Shown: in pieces, positions 26,888 to 35,590 of the stretch
Layout of the letters: every line of letters starts with the position of its first letter
Numbering within the stretch: the stretch's first letter is position 1
DNA from: Acidobacteriota bacterium
Lineage (GTDB): Bacteria; Acidobacteriota; Terriglobia; Versatilivoradales; Versatilivoraceae
Length of the DNA stretch: 56,303 bases
Direction: 5' to 3'
NCBI GenBank assembly: GCA_028875575.1
Contig: JAPPDF010000020.1
Coordinates: 1-56,303 of the forward strand
The notes under the pieces: generated by a model
Seen by the model: the letters and a program-made list of their open reading frames with translations, nothing else
Database searches by the model: none
What the model was told of the DNA's origin: nothing
Translations under genes and position numbers: made by a program

Positions 26888-27053
26888 CCCACGTTAAACA
26901 AGAAATTGAAGTAACACATGGATAGCCAATACGCTTGGCTGAGGGTAAACGATGACAAGCCCACTCTGTCGTTTTTCTTCGTGTTCCTTCGTCGTCCTTC
27001 GTGCCCCTTCGTGGCTATCTCTCTTTGTCTGCTCGTCGGTCTGAGACAGGACA
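26888..27053. repeat. Intergenic stretch with CCTTCGTG words and an IS630-like end
   Basis: Between copy B and the PgpH stop codon. Contains repeated CTTCGTG/CCTTCGTCG words (26975-27020) and CTGAGACAGGACACTAG (27041-27057, running just past this interval), the last almost identical to a sequence at 30480-30496. No gene is seen. Confidence 0.45.
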
Positions 27054-29381
27054 CTAGGGTGCGGATTCCTGGGTGCGTTCGAACTCGAATCCGGGATAGG
27101 TGATGCGGGCGTGGTAGACGCTGGAAAGGGTCTCGAGGAAGCTGAAGGCAATGCGGTCGATTTCAGCCAGGGTGATGTCACACTCCGATAGCTGTCCATC
27201 CTCGGTTGTACTGGCCACGATCTTTTGAATCAACTCCAGCAACTTTTCCTGGGAGTGGTCATCCAGTGTTCTGGCAGCCGCCTCCACGGCGTCGGCCAGC
27301 ATGATGATGGCCGCCATCTTCGTTTGCGGCTTGGGACCCGGATAGCGGAAGCGAGCCTCCTGGACTTCGTCGCGTCCAGCCGCGTTTGCCTTGGCCTTCT
27401 CGTGGAAATAGGTCAAGAGCTTGGTGCCGTGGTGCTGGGGAATGATGTCGATCATCGAGGAAGGCAGTTTGGCGGCTCGAGCCATTCGGATGCCCATGGT
27501 CACGTGCCGCACAACCAGCTTTGCGCTTTCCTCGGGGCTGATGCGGTCATGGATGTTCTCGCCCCGCTGGTTCTCCACGTAATATTCGGGATGAATCGTT
27601 TTTCCGATGTCGTGATAAAAACAGGCGACGCGGGCAAATACCGGGTTTAGTCCGATGGCCTCGGCGGCTCCTTCGGAGAGCGTTCCGACCGCGACGCTGT
27701 GGTTGTAGGTTCCGGGGGCCTTCAGGATCAGCTCACGAATCAGCGGCAGGTTGACGTTCCCGAGTTCCTGCAGCCTCATGATGGTAGTGACCATGAAGAA
27801 TCTCTCGAACAGAGGCAACAGGAAGACCAGCAGCCCGGTGTTGATCGGTCCGGACAACAGGGCCAACGTAGCCCCCAGAAAGCCGGTGCCCAAGTCGAAC
27901 GGAGCCAGCTTGGCGTACTGCAGAACCACGAAGAGGCCGATGGCGGCCGATCCGAGCTTGAACCCGGCGCCCACGAAACCCACTCTTTGCACGGCGCTGC
28001 GTATGGTGAGAATGCCGATCAGGTTGGACATCAGCACATAGAAGAAACCATAGATGTCGCTACCCAGGGTTAGTACGGCCAGAATGCTTGACAGCAGGGA
28101 AAAGATCAGACCGGCACGGTCATCCACCAGGATGGTGACCAGCATCGCCCCCAGTGCAAAAGGCAGAGCAAAAAAGAAATAGGCCTCGTCGTTGTCGGGG
28201 AATCCCGCAAAGCTAAGGCTGAGGGACTCGCTGAGAGCCTCGCCTACAAATCCAAACACCTTGAGAACGATGGTCTGAGTGACCAGAACGGTGCCGGCCA
28301 GCACTGCCAGTCTCATGAAATTCCACTGCGTCGGCCACAGGTTCCTCAGCAGGTACCCGAACACGGCCAGAAGCGAACCGATAAGCAGCGCCAGGCTGAC
28401 GACTTGCGCCGGCGACGAGGACTCCCGGGGAAGGTTGCCAATGGCTTCGATCTGTCGTAGTTGCCCCGAACCAATCTCGTCTCCCTGGCGAACGACCACC
28501 TTGCCCTTCTTGAGAATGACGAAGACCGGGTCAACATTGGCCACCGCTTCGCGTTGGGTGGCCTGGGTGGCCTCAACGTCATAGGAAAGATTGGGTTGCA
28601 GCAGGTCACCGACCAGCCTGCTCGTCGGTTGCAGCGGGAGTTCGTGGTATCGCAGCAGCGCCGGCAGCCAGGTGTCAACTTCCTGACGGATGCTGTCCAA
28701 GGTCTTGACCTGGTCCACCGGTATCGTCGTTCTTTCTCCCGAACCGGTGCCGGAAAGGACGTGGATGCTCCCCTGTTCCCGAATCAGATCCCTCGCGCTT
28801 TCAATCACCAAGGAACTGTTGGCCTTGCGAAGCGCTTGCTCCAGAGCCTGTTGCAGGGGTTGGCTGAATCCAGTGCCGGACAGGAACCTGGCGGCGGATT
28901 CCGGATTGGACTCCGGCATCAGTCGCCTCAACTGTTCTCCGAGGCTTGCCTGGATTTCCGGCGGCAGCTTGTCGAAGCTCCAGCCCGCCCCCGGTGAACC
29001 GTTCGGGTTGAGGGGTTTCAGTTGGCTTCTCAGTGTGGAAAACAGTCGGCAAATCCGTTCGATTCGGGCCTGGGCCTGGTTGACGGAATGGCGATATACG
29101 GGAAGAGCAGCGTTTCGGGCTTCCTCCTGTCGGATTCTGGTGGCTTCTTCGTCCTGCATCGGAACATCCGCCGGGACCAGGATATCGGAGGTGGCAATGT
29201 CTCCCACCCGATACTCGGGCAGGCTGAAAATCCTGTAGGTCGAGCAAAAAAAGGTGAGCACGCCTGTCAACACGACCAGGAGCAGGATCAGACCCGGTAT
29301 CCGGCCGGGGCTCACCTGGTCCGACCTCGATCCCAGGGGATCACTGGAACTGCCCTTTGTCCTCAGACTGATGACTTTCAT
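27054..29381 (-). CDS. 7TM-HD phosphodiesterase (PgpH type, c-di-AMP hydrolase family)
   Basis: Protein of 775 residues. A first membrane segment at about 28-50, an extracytoplasmic 7TM-HDED domain (about 55-330), seven membrane segments (about 335-515), then a cytoplasmic HD domain with YNHSVAVG, the ACFYHDIGK metal motif, PEESAKLVVRHVTMGI and DIIPQHHG. PgpH enzymes hydrolyse c-di-AMP to 5'-pApA. GAGG before the ATG is consistent with the start. It starts 9 bp after the Fpg stop codon, so the two are likely one operon. The C-terminal tail after the HD domain is short. No c-di-AMP synthase lies in the window. Confidence 0.9.
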   Translation of the reverse strand: MKVISLRTKGSSSDPLGSRSDQVSPGRIPGLILLLVVLTGVLTFFCSTYRIFSLPEYRVGDIATSDILVPADVPMQDEEATRIRQEEARNAALPVYRHSVNQAQARIERICRLFSTLRSQLKPLNPNGSPGAGWSFDKLPPEIQASLGEQLRRLMPESNPESAARFLSGTGFSQPLQQALEQALRKANSSLVIESARDLIREQGSIHVLSGTGSGERTTIPVDQVKTLDSIRQEVDTWLPALLRYHELPLQPTSRLVGDLLQPNLSYDVEATQATQREAVANVDPVFVILKKGKVVVRQGDEIGSGQLRQIEAIGNLPRESSSPAQVVSLALLIGSLLAVFGYLLRNLWPTQWNFMRLAVLAGTVLVTQTIVLKVFGFVGEALSESLSLSFAGFPDNDEAYFFFALPFALGAMLVTILVDDRAGLIFSLLSSILAVLTLGSDIYGFFYVLMSNLIGILTIRSAVQRVGFVGAGFKLGSAAIGLFVVLQYAKLAPFDLGTGFLGATLALLSGPINTGLLVFLLPLFERFFMVTTIMRLQELGNVNLPLIRELILKAPGTYNHSVAVGTLSEGAAEAIGLNPVFARVACFYHDIGKTIHPEYYVENQRGENIHDRISPEESAKLVVRHVTMGIRMARAAKLPSSMIDIIPQHHGTKLLTYFHEKAKANAAGRDEVQEARFRYPGPKPQTKMAAIIMLADAVEAAARTLDDHSQEKLLELIQKIVASTTEDGQLSECDITLAEIDRIAFSFLETLSSVYHARITYPGFEFERTQESAP

Positions 29382-29390
29382 GAGACCTCG

Positions 29391-30320
29391 TTAGCCGGCC
29401 GGGCCTGCCGGCTCTGCCGTCAGGGATGCCCGTCGGGACTCTTGCTCTTCCAGAGTCCGTGGCCAGTCCCGTTTCAAGAGCCGGGAGAGCGCCCGATCGG
29501 CCAACAGCTTTCCTCGGGTCTGACAGGGGCTGCAATAATTGGCTTCGTTTCCGACATAGACGATCCGCTGTACCGGGGCCCCGCACCGGGGACAGGGTTT
29601 GCGAAATCGGCCGTGTACGGCCATGCCTTCCCGAAAGGCAGAGACCCGTTTGGGAAAGCCTCCCTGGAGTTCGTCCCGCAGCTTGTTCAGCCAGTATTCC
29701 AGGGTCTCCCGCACAGCCAGGTAAAGACGCCGGACTTCCCCTTCTGTCAGTTTTTGACTGAGGGCCAGGGGTGAGAGTTGAGCTCGATGGAGAATTTCGT
29801 CGGAATAGGCGTTTCCGATGCCGCTCAGGATGCGAGGGTCGGTCAGGGAGCGTTTCAGGGTGTGATTCTCAAGGGTCAAGCGTCGCCGAAAGGTGTCGAA
29901 ATCGACGTTCAACGGCTCGATGCCGCCCGGGTCATGTTTGGCCAAGGCGTCCTTCCCTTTCACGAGGTGGAGAGAGGCCCGTTTCTTGGAACCCGGTTCG
30001 GTCAGGAGAAGCGAACCGGTGGAAAAGTCCAACGCCGCCAGGTCACTTCTTCGCCAGGTTCGCATAGGCTTCTCTTTCCAGTGGAAGCGCCCGGCAATCA
30101 TCAGGTGAAAGACCAGAAAGACGGCTCCCTCCAGCTCGATGACCACCCTTTTCCCCATTCGGCACAACCCCACGACCCGGTGATTCTCCACTTCTTCCGG
30201 CCGCGGCGAGACGGTTCGGAGCAGAAACGGACTGGCGATACGAATCCGCTCCAAGCGTTGGTGAAGTATTCTGGCCTGGAGAGATTCGAGGTAAACAACA
30301 ATATCGGGTAGCTCGGGCAC
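29391..30320 (-). CDS. Formamidopyrimidine-DNA glycosylase family (Fpg/Nei)
   Basis: Protein of 309 residues. Removes oxidised purines and nicks abasic DNA. The GTG start at 30320 is required because the mature enzyme must expose Pro2-Glu3: the sequence reads PELPDIVVYLESL; Lys57 (RMGKRVV) is the expected catalytic lysine. H2TH region: LTDPRILSGIGNAYSDEILH. The C-terminal zinc finger has CPRCG and YCSPCQ (about 241-266). Unusually, about 40 basic residues follow the finger, whereas most Fpg proteins end there. Upstream of pgpH by 9 bp. Confidence 0.88.
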   Translation of the reverse strand: MPELPDIVVYLESLQARILHQRLERIRIASPFLLRTVSPRPEEVENHRVVGLCRMGKRVVIELEGAVFLVFHLMIAGRFHWKEKPMRTWRRSDLAALDFSTGSLLLTEPGSKKRASLHLVKGKDALAKHDPGGIEPLNVDFDTFRRRLTLENHTLKRSLTDPRILSGIGNAYSDEILHRAQLSPLALSQKLTEGEVRRLYLAVRETLEYWLNKLRDELQGGFPKRVSAFREGMAVHGRFRKPCPRCGAPVQRIVYVGNEANYCSPCQTRGKLLADRALSRLLKRDWPRTLEEQESRRASLTAEPAGPAG

Positions 30321-30614
30321 CGGTTTCCTGTCTCCCAACTATAATTAACGTCTCCGATGGAAGTTGAGCTGGACCGGCGCCGCCCTCAGTATTGCTCCTC
30401 CTCACACTGAACGGGCATCGCCTGGTCGTCGCTTCTTGAATCCGAGGCCGTCGCGCTCCGCAATTTGGCAACCCGATTCCTGAGACAGAACACTAGCACC
30501 GACGTCCATGACGGTCAAGTTGTGTCCTATTAACGTGTTGCATTGTGATCAAGCCACGGATGGGGGATGGCGCCGGGATGAAGGACCGGCAATCCGGGAC
30601 GGAGGAATCCCCCG
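30321..30614. other. Intergenic region with an IS630-like fragment
   Basis: No gene is visible. CTGAGACAGAACACTAG at 30480-30496 matches 27041-27057 with one change; both terminate in CTAG and may be ends of a degenerate element. The rest has no recognised structure. Confidence 0.4.
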
Positions 30615-30622
30615 ATGGGATC

Positions 30623-30652
30623 TTGTTTCGCAGGCACCCGGCGCGCTATTCT
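30623..30652 (+). promoter_or_regulatory. Candidate promoter of the thioredoxin-fold gene
   Basis: TTGTTT (30623-30628), 18-bp spacer, TATTCT (30647-30652), 58 bases before the ATG at 30711. Confidence 0.4.
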
Positions 30653-30710
30653 TGATTGCAGTCCAAATGGAAGGACGTTCGCCGGACACAAAATCAAAGG
30701 AGCCGATATT

Positions 30711-31271
30711 ATGGTCTTGACACCTTCAATCATGATCGCACTGGGATCGCCAGCGCCCGATTTTCAGCTGCCGGATGTCGTGTCGGGAGACACGGTCACG
30801 CTCGGCAGTTTTGCGAACAAGGAGGCGCTTCTGGTGATGTTCATCTGCCGGCACTGTCCCTTCGTGGTGCATATCCAGGAGGAGTTGGCCCGTCTGGGCA
30901 GCGACTATAGCACCAGGAACGTGGGCATTGTGGCCATCAGTTCCAATGACGCCGAGACCTACCCTGATGATGCACCTGCCAACCTCAAGGCCATGGCGGA
31001 GGAACTCGGCTTTACCTTCCCCTACTGTTATGACGAAAGTCAGGAGGTAGCCCGGGCCTACCAGGCGGCCTGCACGCCCGACTTCTATCTCTTTGACGGC
31101 CAACGGGAGCTGGTTTATCGGGGTCAGTTGGATGGGAGTCGGCCCGAGAACGATGAACCGGTCACGGGCAGGGATCTGAGGGAAGCCATGGATGCCGTGC
31201 TATCGGGGACCCCGGTCTCAACAACCCAGATGCCCAGCATCGGCTGCAACATCAAGTGGAAAGCCAATTGA
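30711..31271 (+). CDS. Thioredoxin-fold redoxin (AhpC/TSA-like, PRX-like family)
   Basis: Protein of 186 residues. Starts with the redoxin pattern ALGSPAPDFQLPDVVSG and has a CRHC motif (Cys46, Cys49) in FICRHCPFV, then AISSNDAETYPDD and a C-terminal GCNIKWK signature common to this PRX-like group. Likely a cytoplasmic thiol oxidoreductase or peroxidase-like protein. The start at 30711 is fixed by AAAGGAG eight bases upstream; the frame runs 32 codons further upstream without conservation. No signal peptide. Confidence 0.88.
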   Translation: MVLTPSIMIALGSPAPDFQLPDVVSGDTVTLGSFANKEALLVMFICRHCPFVVHIQEELARLGSDYSTRNVGIVAISSNDAETYPDDAPANLKAMAEELGFTFPYCYDESQEVARAYQAACTPDFYLFDGQRELVYRGQLDGSRPENDEPVTGRDLREAMDAVLSGTPVSTTQMPSIGCNIKWKAN

Positions 31272-31294
31272 GCGGAAGGAATCCTGAAACGAAA

Positions 31295-31320
31295 AACCCC
31301 CGGGCGCCAGCCCGGGGGTT
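31295..31320. terminator. Strong hairpin, probable bidirectional terminator
   Basis: AACCCCCGGG and CCCGGGGGTT form a 10-bp stem with a 6-base loop, 23 bases after the redoxin stop. On the minus strand the stem is followed by TTTTTCGTTT, the better T-tract, so it may also stop transcripts from the propeller genes. Confidence 0.6.
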
Positions 31321-31325
31321 CCATT

Positions 31326-31810
31326 TAGCCGCGAATGCGGCGGCGGGTGATTGTGACGTGGGGCGGCGTTTCTTTGGAGAGGCAAAGCCTTCCCGAACGG
31401 GTGCTTTCTATGCGCCGCATTCGCGGCTAGGTTGGCGCGGAATTCAGACGACCCCGGGTTGACACCCGGGGCTACCCTGAGCCGCTGCTACGCAGCTCTA
31501 TAAGGATGGCTTGTAGGAAACGTCTCGCCGGGTAACCCACGTCAACCGCAGCTTCGCAGCTCCCACCTAACCCACAAAGCTGCAAGGGGAAACCTGCTTT
31601 TCTATCGGGAATAATGCCCCGGGCCAGAGCCCGGGGGAGCCATCGGAAAACGTCACGTAGCGGAGTAGAGCCACGAACGCGGCGGCAGCAAACGCCGGTA
31701 AACCAAACTCAAGCGCACGCTCGTTGCTCATCTGCAAAAACGCCGCGTGAGCCAGACTCCTTGACAGCCGCGAATGCTGCGGCAGCAGGTAGCCGCGGGG
31801 GTAAGACGGG
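31326..31810. repeat. Cluster of GC-rich palindromic repeats
   Basis: No gene is seen. Two further CCCGGG hairpins (31452-31471, CCCCGGGT/ACCCGGGG; 31617-31636, CCCCGGGC/GCCCGGGG) repeat the stem at 31295-31320 at spacings of 157 and 165 bases. Between them are AGCCGCGAATGCGGCG-type words (31327, inverted at 31411-31427, degenerate at 31769). Typical of dispersed extragenic palindromes; purpose unknown. Confidence 0.6.
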
Positions 31811-31832
31811 GCGAAAGCCCATTGGAGGGCTT

Positions 31833-33263
31833 TCACTGCTTCTCGATTGCGTAGACATGAGATCGGGTCATGATGTAGAGAGTGCCGTTGGCAACCACGG
31901 GCGTGCTGTAGACGGTGTTGCCGAAGTTGGTTTCGTCGATGAGTCTCTTCTGGCGACCCGCCTCCAGAATGGTGAGGTCACCGTCCTCGTCTCCCAGCAT
32001 GACCTTGCCGTCGACCACGAAGGGTGAGCCCCAGACAGCCGCCAACATGTCGTGTTCCCAAAGCAATTTGCCGGTCTTCAGGTCCAGAGCGTGAAAGAAG
32101 CCGCTGAAATTGGCGGCGTAGAGCAGGCCGTCACGGATGGCCACGGTCGAGATGCTGCGGCGGAAGTCGTGGTGCCAGACGGCCCCGGTCTCCGTAATAT
32201 CCCCTGACTGAGTGGCGTCGATGGCAAAAAGGTGTCCCACGCCTTCGCCGTGCTCCGGATCCTGGCCCACCGCGATATAGACCATGTCGTTATAGACGAC
32301 GGGTGTCCCGATCAGATTGTTGCGGTCCCCCCTGCCGTTCTTCCATTCCGATTCCTTCGGATTGCAGTCGAACCGCCAGAATTCCTTGCCGGTCCGGGCT
32401 TCAAAGGAATAGAGCCAGCCGTCGCCGCCGGCGAAGATGACCTGGGGCCTGCCCGCGATCTCTCCGTAGGATGGAGAAGACCACTGGCCGTGGAGAACCG
32501 CATCCCCGGGCGCCGAGTTCTCCCAGGCCAACTTGCCGCTGTGGCGGTTCACGGCCAGGAAACTGGGTGCTCTGGGTACGGGAATATTGATATGGCTCTC
32601 ATCGGTGCCGTTGGAGGTGTTGACGAAAATCAGATCCCCCACCAGCAGCGGTGAGCTGGTGGCCAGGTTGTGCGGAAAGACCCCCAACTCTTCAATCATG
32701 TCGAAGGTCCACACCACGTCCCCGTCGATGGGGGAGGAGTGTTTCTCGTCCTTCACGGGGCCGTCGTTCTCCCCGTCCAGGAACCCTTCGGTGTCCAGGG
32801 CCACCACTTCCGCCCGGTTGGAGACATAGTAGAGTCGATCTCCGGACAGCGCCGGCGAGGAGCAAATGCCCTGCTCGGGCCAGTCATTGACTCTGCCGGC
32901 AGCCAGTTTTTCGTGGGTCATCTGCCAAAGGAATTTCCCGTCCTTCTCCCGGAAACACATGATGACGCCCCGGTCTCCGGTCTGTTTGGGATTGCGCAGC
33001 CGCTGGTTGTTGGTGCCCACAAAGACCTTGCCACCCAATATCGTGGGATTTCCATAGGACTGGGAGCCGATTTCGGCAACCCACTTGATGTTTTTCCCGG
33101 TCTTCAGGTCCCATTCGGCCGGTATTCCGGTAGCGTCCGAAACCATGTTCCTGTCGGGCCTGCCTCCCCACATGGGCCAGTCCCCCGCCAGTCCGGAGAT
33201 TTTCGCTCCGCCTGCCAGCAGGAGAACCACTGCTGCAACGACCTTAAGCTTTGGCAATGACAT
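31833..33263 (-). CDS. Exported PQQ-like (BamB-type) beta-propeller protein
   Basis: Protein of 476 residues. Signal peptide (about 1-24), then repeated propeller blades with Trp-docking motifs such as GKFLWQMTH, GKLAWENSA, GKEFWRFDC, GKLLWEHDM and the opening GDWPMWGGRPDRN. These repeats are those of PQQ-like/BamB proteins; the catalytic residues of quinoprotein dehydrogenases are not evident, so it is not called an alcohol dehydrogenase. Shine-Dalgarno GAGAGGA precedes the ATG. A larger propeller protein lies 38 bp upstream on the same strand, so they are probably co-expressed in the periplasm. Confidence 0.85.
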   Translation of the reverse strand: MSLPKLKVVAAVVLLLAGGAKISGLAGDWPMWGGRPDRNMVSDATGIPAEWDLKTGKNIKWVAEIGSQSYGNPTILGGKVFVGTNNQRLRNPKQTGDRGVIMCFREKDGKFLWQMTHEKLAAGRVNDWPEQGICSSPALSGDRLYYVSNRAEVVALDTEGFLDGENDGPVKDEKHSSPIDGDVVWTFDMIEELGVFPHNLATSSPLLVGDLIFVNTSNGTDESHINIPVPRAPSFLAVNRHSGKLAWENSAPGDAVLHGQWSSPSYGEIAGRPQVIFAGGDGWLYSFEARTGKEFWRFDCNPKESEWKNGRGDRNNLIGTPVVYNDMVYIAVGQDPEHGEGVGHLFAIDATQSGDITETGAVWHHDFRRSISTVAIRDGLLYAANFSGFFHALDLKTGKLLWEHDMLAAVWGSPFVVDGKVMLGDEDGDLTILEAGRQKRLIDETNFGNTVYSTPVVANGTLYIMTRSHVYAIEKQ

Positions 33264-33301
33264 GCGTTCCTCTCAACTCCTCGACCCCGACCGGAGGATC
33301 C

Positions 33302-35530
33302 TCAATGACCGGCCGGAGTGACGGAGACGTTATCGTAGTAGATTTCAGCTGCGGAATAGCCGTAGATGCCCGGGCTGCCCTGGCGGTGAACGATGGGGTC
33401 CTCGACCTCGATGGTCCATCCTTCGGGCTCGGGCTCATCACGCTTCCAGACCTTTCCCCGGATCATTCCTCCGGTTCCCTCCGAGAGAGTCTCGACCCGA
33501 AGCTTCATCCGGTACCACACGTCCGGGTCGACCCGGTAGTCGATGGTCTTGGAGAAGTGTCCCAGCTCCGACAGCCAGCTGCGGATCTGCAGCTTCTGGC
33601 GATTGCCCATCAAGGACAGGATATAGCGCTGGGCGATCAGACCCATGTCCGGAAGACGCCGGCGTTGTTCGGTGCCCATCATCTCTGCCTGAATCTCGTA
33701 GCCGGATGTCTTCCAGTCTCCCAGATATACCATGGTCCGCCAGGATCGAGGGTTGGCGGACAACTTTTTCAGAACCTTGTTGCCGTCCAGGGAGGTCACC
33801 ACAAATCGGCCCCGGGCGGAATTCCAGCCTGTAGCCACCGTTCCTTCTTCGAGGCGCTCAAAATCCTCCTGGAAGGGAATGGCGGGACGGGAGCTGATGC
33901 GAGCCGTTCCCTTCAGGTCGCCGACCTGGGCAGTGATCAGGCCTCCCTGAGGGATATTGCCGTCACTGAGGGTGAGTCGTCCGTCGGCGGAAACCTTCCC
34001 CTGGATTCCCTGCAGGGACCACACGGCCTGAGCCGTTTTCTTCCGTCCCCGGGCATCCACAACCCGTGCCGTGAAGGTCCTGGAGGCTGCTGGAGAGAGG
34101 ACGACCTCCCCGGGCTCCACCAACACACTTCGGGCTGGTCCCTCAAAAGAGTCGGAATCCCCCGGTTGCGGTTCCCCCCCAGCGGCAGCCGCCGGGCTGC
34201 GGTCTTCGAGTCCGATGCAGTAGAGCATGTTGCGAGTAAACAGATAAATGCGGCCATCGGCCACGGCAGGCGAGCCGTTGATGGACACGGCTGAGCCGTC
34301 GGCATTGGAGAATCGCTCCAGGTCCAGCTTTTGGGGAGGCTGGTGGCCGCGCAGTCCCAGAATGTGAAACTGCCCGTCAACGTCAGAGACAAAGAGCTTG
34401 CCGTCGGCGACAACCGGGGAGGCTCGCTGCATGACTCCCAGGTTGTACTTCCAGAGCTGTTTCCCCGTATCGGCCTGAAAGGCAACCAGATTGGCGGAAT
34501 TGTCCACGTGATAGAGGATGTTGTCGGCCAGGGCGGGCGAGGCATAGCCGGCGGTAAATCCGTCCACCTGCCAGACCAACTCGGGCTTGCCGTCAACAAT
34601 TTTACCGGCGTCCAGGCACACCAGCCGGCCCATGGCCGTGCTCTCGTCGACATTTTCTTCGCCGTGGGAGGCGAAAACCCGACTGCCCTGAACCACCACC
34701 GACGAGTTGATCCCTCGCTTGCTGAAGGGGAATCCCCAGACCCTTTCGCCGGTCGCCAGGCTGAGGCCGTAGACCGAGCCGTCGGCGTTGCCGCCGATCA
34801 GCAGGTCCCGGCCGTTGATTCGGCTCACCACCGGGACCGTGTAGGTCGTGTCCTTGGGCGCCTTGCCGGGTGTGGTCAGCCAGACGGTTTCCCCGGTGCG
34901 CTTGTCCAGGGCATAAAAACGATCCCGTGGGATCGCCGTGGCGCCCCATCCGGCGTTCAGGAAATTGACGAACAGCAGGTTACCGTGCAGGGTTGGAGTC
35001 ACTGTCCGCCCCCCGTAACCGGATATTCTCCCGACTTCCTCCTTGAGTGATCTCGACCAGACCACCTTGCCGTTGGGGTCAAGGCAGTGCACCATCCCTT
35101 CGATTCCGTTGGCGTAGATATGACCCGTATCGGGGTCGGCCGCCAGGCTGGCCCAACCGACCCGGTGGTGAGGGATATCGGTCAGGAACACCTTGTAGCG
35201 AAATTCCCAGCGCAAATCGCCTGTCTCGGCGTCGAAGCAGGAAATCTGCTCCTGCCAGCGGGACGGCGTTTCCGGTTCGGCCAGGGTGATGACACAGACC
35301 CGTCCGTCCACCACAATCGGCGTCGAGCGCCCGCCGATGGGCCGCTTCCACCTCAGGTTTTCTCCCTCCGGAGACCAGGTAGACGGAAGCCCGGTTTCCG
35401 CCGAAACGCCATCGGCGTTGGAACCTCTCCACATGGGCCAGTCAGTGGCTCCGGCAGGAACCGACAGACACACCAGGCTGCCAACGGAGAATGCAAGCCA
35501 TGCCTTCAGGAACTGTTTTGCCATCCGCAT
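33302..35530 (-). CDS. Exported PQQ-like propeller protein with Ig-like and concanavalin-like C-terminal domains
   Basis: Protein of 742 residues. Signal peptide (about 1-27), a propeller opening with TDWPMWRGSNADG and blades such as GDLRWEFRY, GKVVWSRSL, GERVWGFPF and GKQLWKYNL (about 30-440). A probable bacterial Ig-like domain follows (about 465-545, FTARVVDARGRKKTAQAVWS). The last 190 residues look like a concanavalin/3-keto-disaccharide-hydrolase-like sandwich (GYEIQAEMMG, WYRMKLRVETLS, IYYDNVSVTP). I choose ATG 35530 because GGGAG lies 10 bases upstream; an ATG 21 bases earlier is less well placed. Likely a periplasmic binding or enzyme complex component; the substrate is unknown. Confidence 0.82.
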   Translation of the reverse strand: MRMAKQFLKAWLAFSVGSLVCLSVPAGATDWPMWRGSNADGVSAETGLPSTWSPEGENLRWKRPIGGRSTPIVVDGRVCVITLAEPETPSRWQEQISCFDAETGDLRWEFRYKVFLTDIPHHRVGWASLAADPDTGHIYANGIEGMVHCLDPNGKVVWSRSLKEEVGRISGYGGRTVTPTLHGNLLFVNFLNAGWGATAIPRDRFYALDKRTGETVWLTTPGKAPKDTTYTVPVVSRINGRDLLIGGNADGSVYGLSLATGERVWGFPFSKRGINSSVVVQGSRVFASHGEENVDESTAMGRLVCLDAGKIVDGKPELVWQVDGFTAGYASPALADNILYHVDNSANLVAFQADTGKQLWKYNLGVMQRASPVVADGKLFVSDVDGQFHILGLRGHQPPQKLDLERFSNADGSAVSINGSPAVADGRIYLFTRNMLYCIGLEDRSPAAAAGGEPQPGDSDSFEGPARSVLVEPGEVVLSPAASRTFTARVVDARGRKKTAQAVWSLQGIQGKVSADGRLTLSDGNIPQGGLITAQVGDLKGTARISSRPAIPFQEDFERLEEGTVATGWNSARGRFVVTSLDGNKVLKKLSANPRSWRTMVYLGDWKTSGYEIQAEMMGTEQRRRLPDMGLIAQRYILSLMGNRQKLQIRSWLSELGHFSKTIDYRVDPDVWYRMKLRVETLSEGTGGMIRGKVWKRDEPEPEGWTIEVEDPIVHRQGSPGIYGYSAAEIYYDNVSVTPAGH

Positions 35531-35590
35531 CAAGTAGGATCTCCCTTCCATTCATTATCAGGTTAAGGGACAAAAAACAACCGGCGCCAC

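Noticed and set aside
33251-34294. Long plus-strand open frame opposite the larger propeller gene
   Set aside because: Antisense shadow; the minus-strand frame has clear propeller blades and a signal peptide.
31833-35530. Quinoprotein (methanol/alcohol) dehydrogenases
   Set aside because: The propeller repeats are of BamB/PQQ-like type; I see no catalytic signature of true quinoprotein dehydrogenases.
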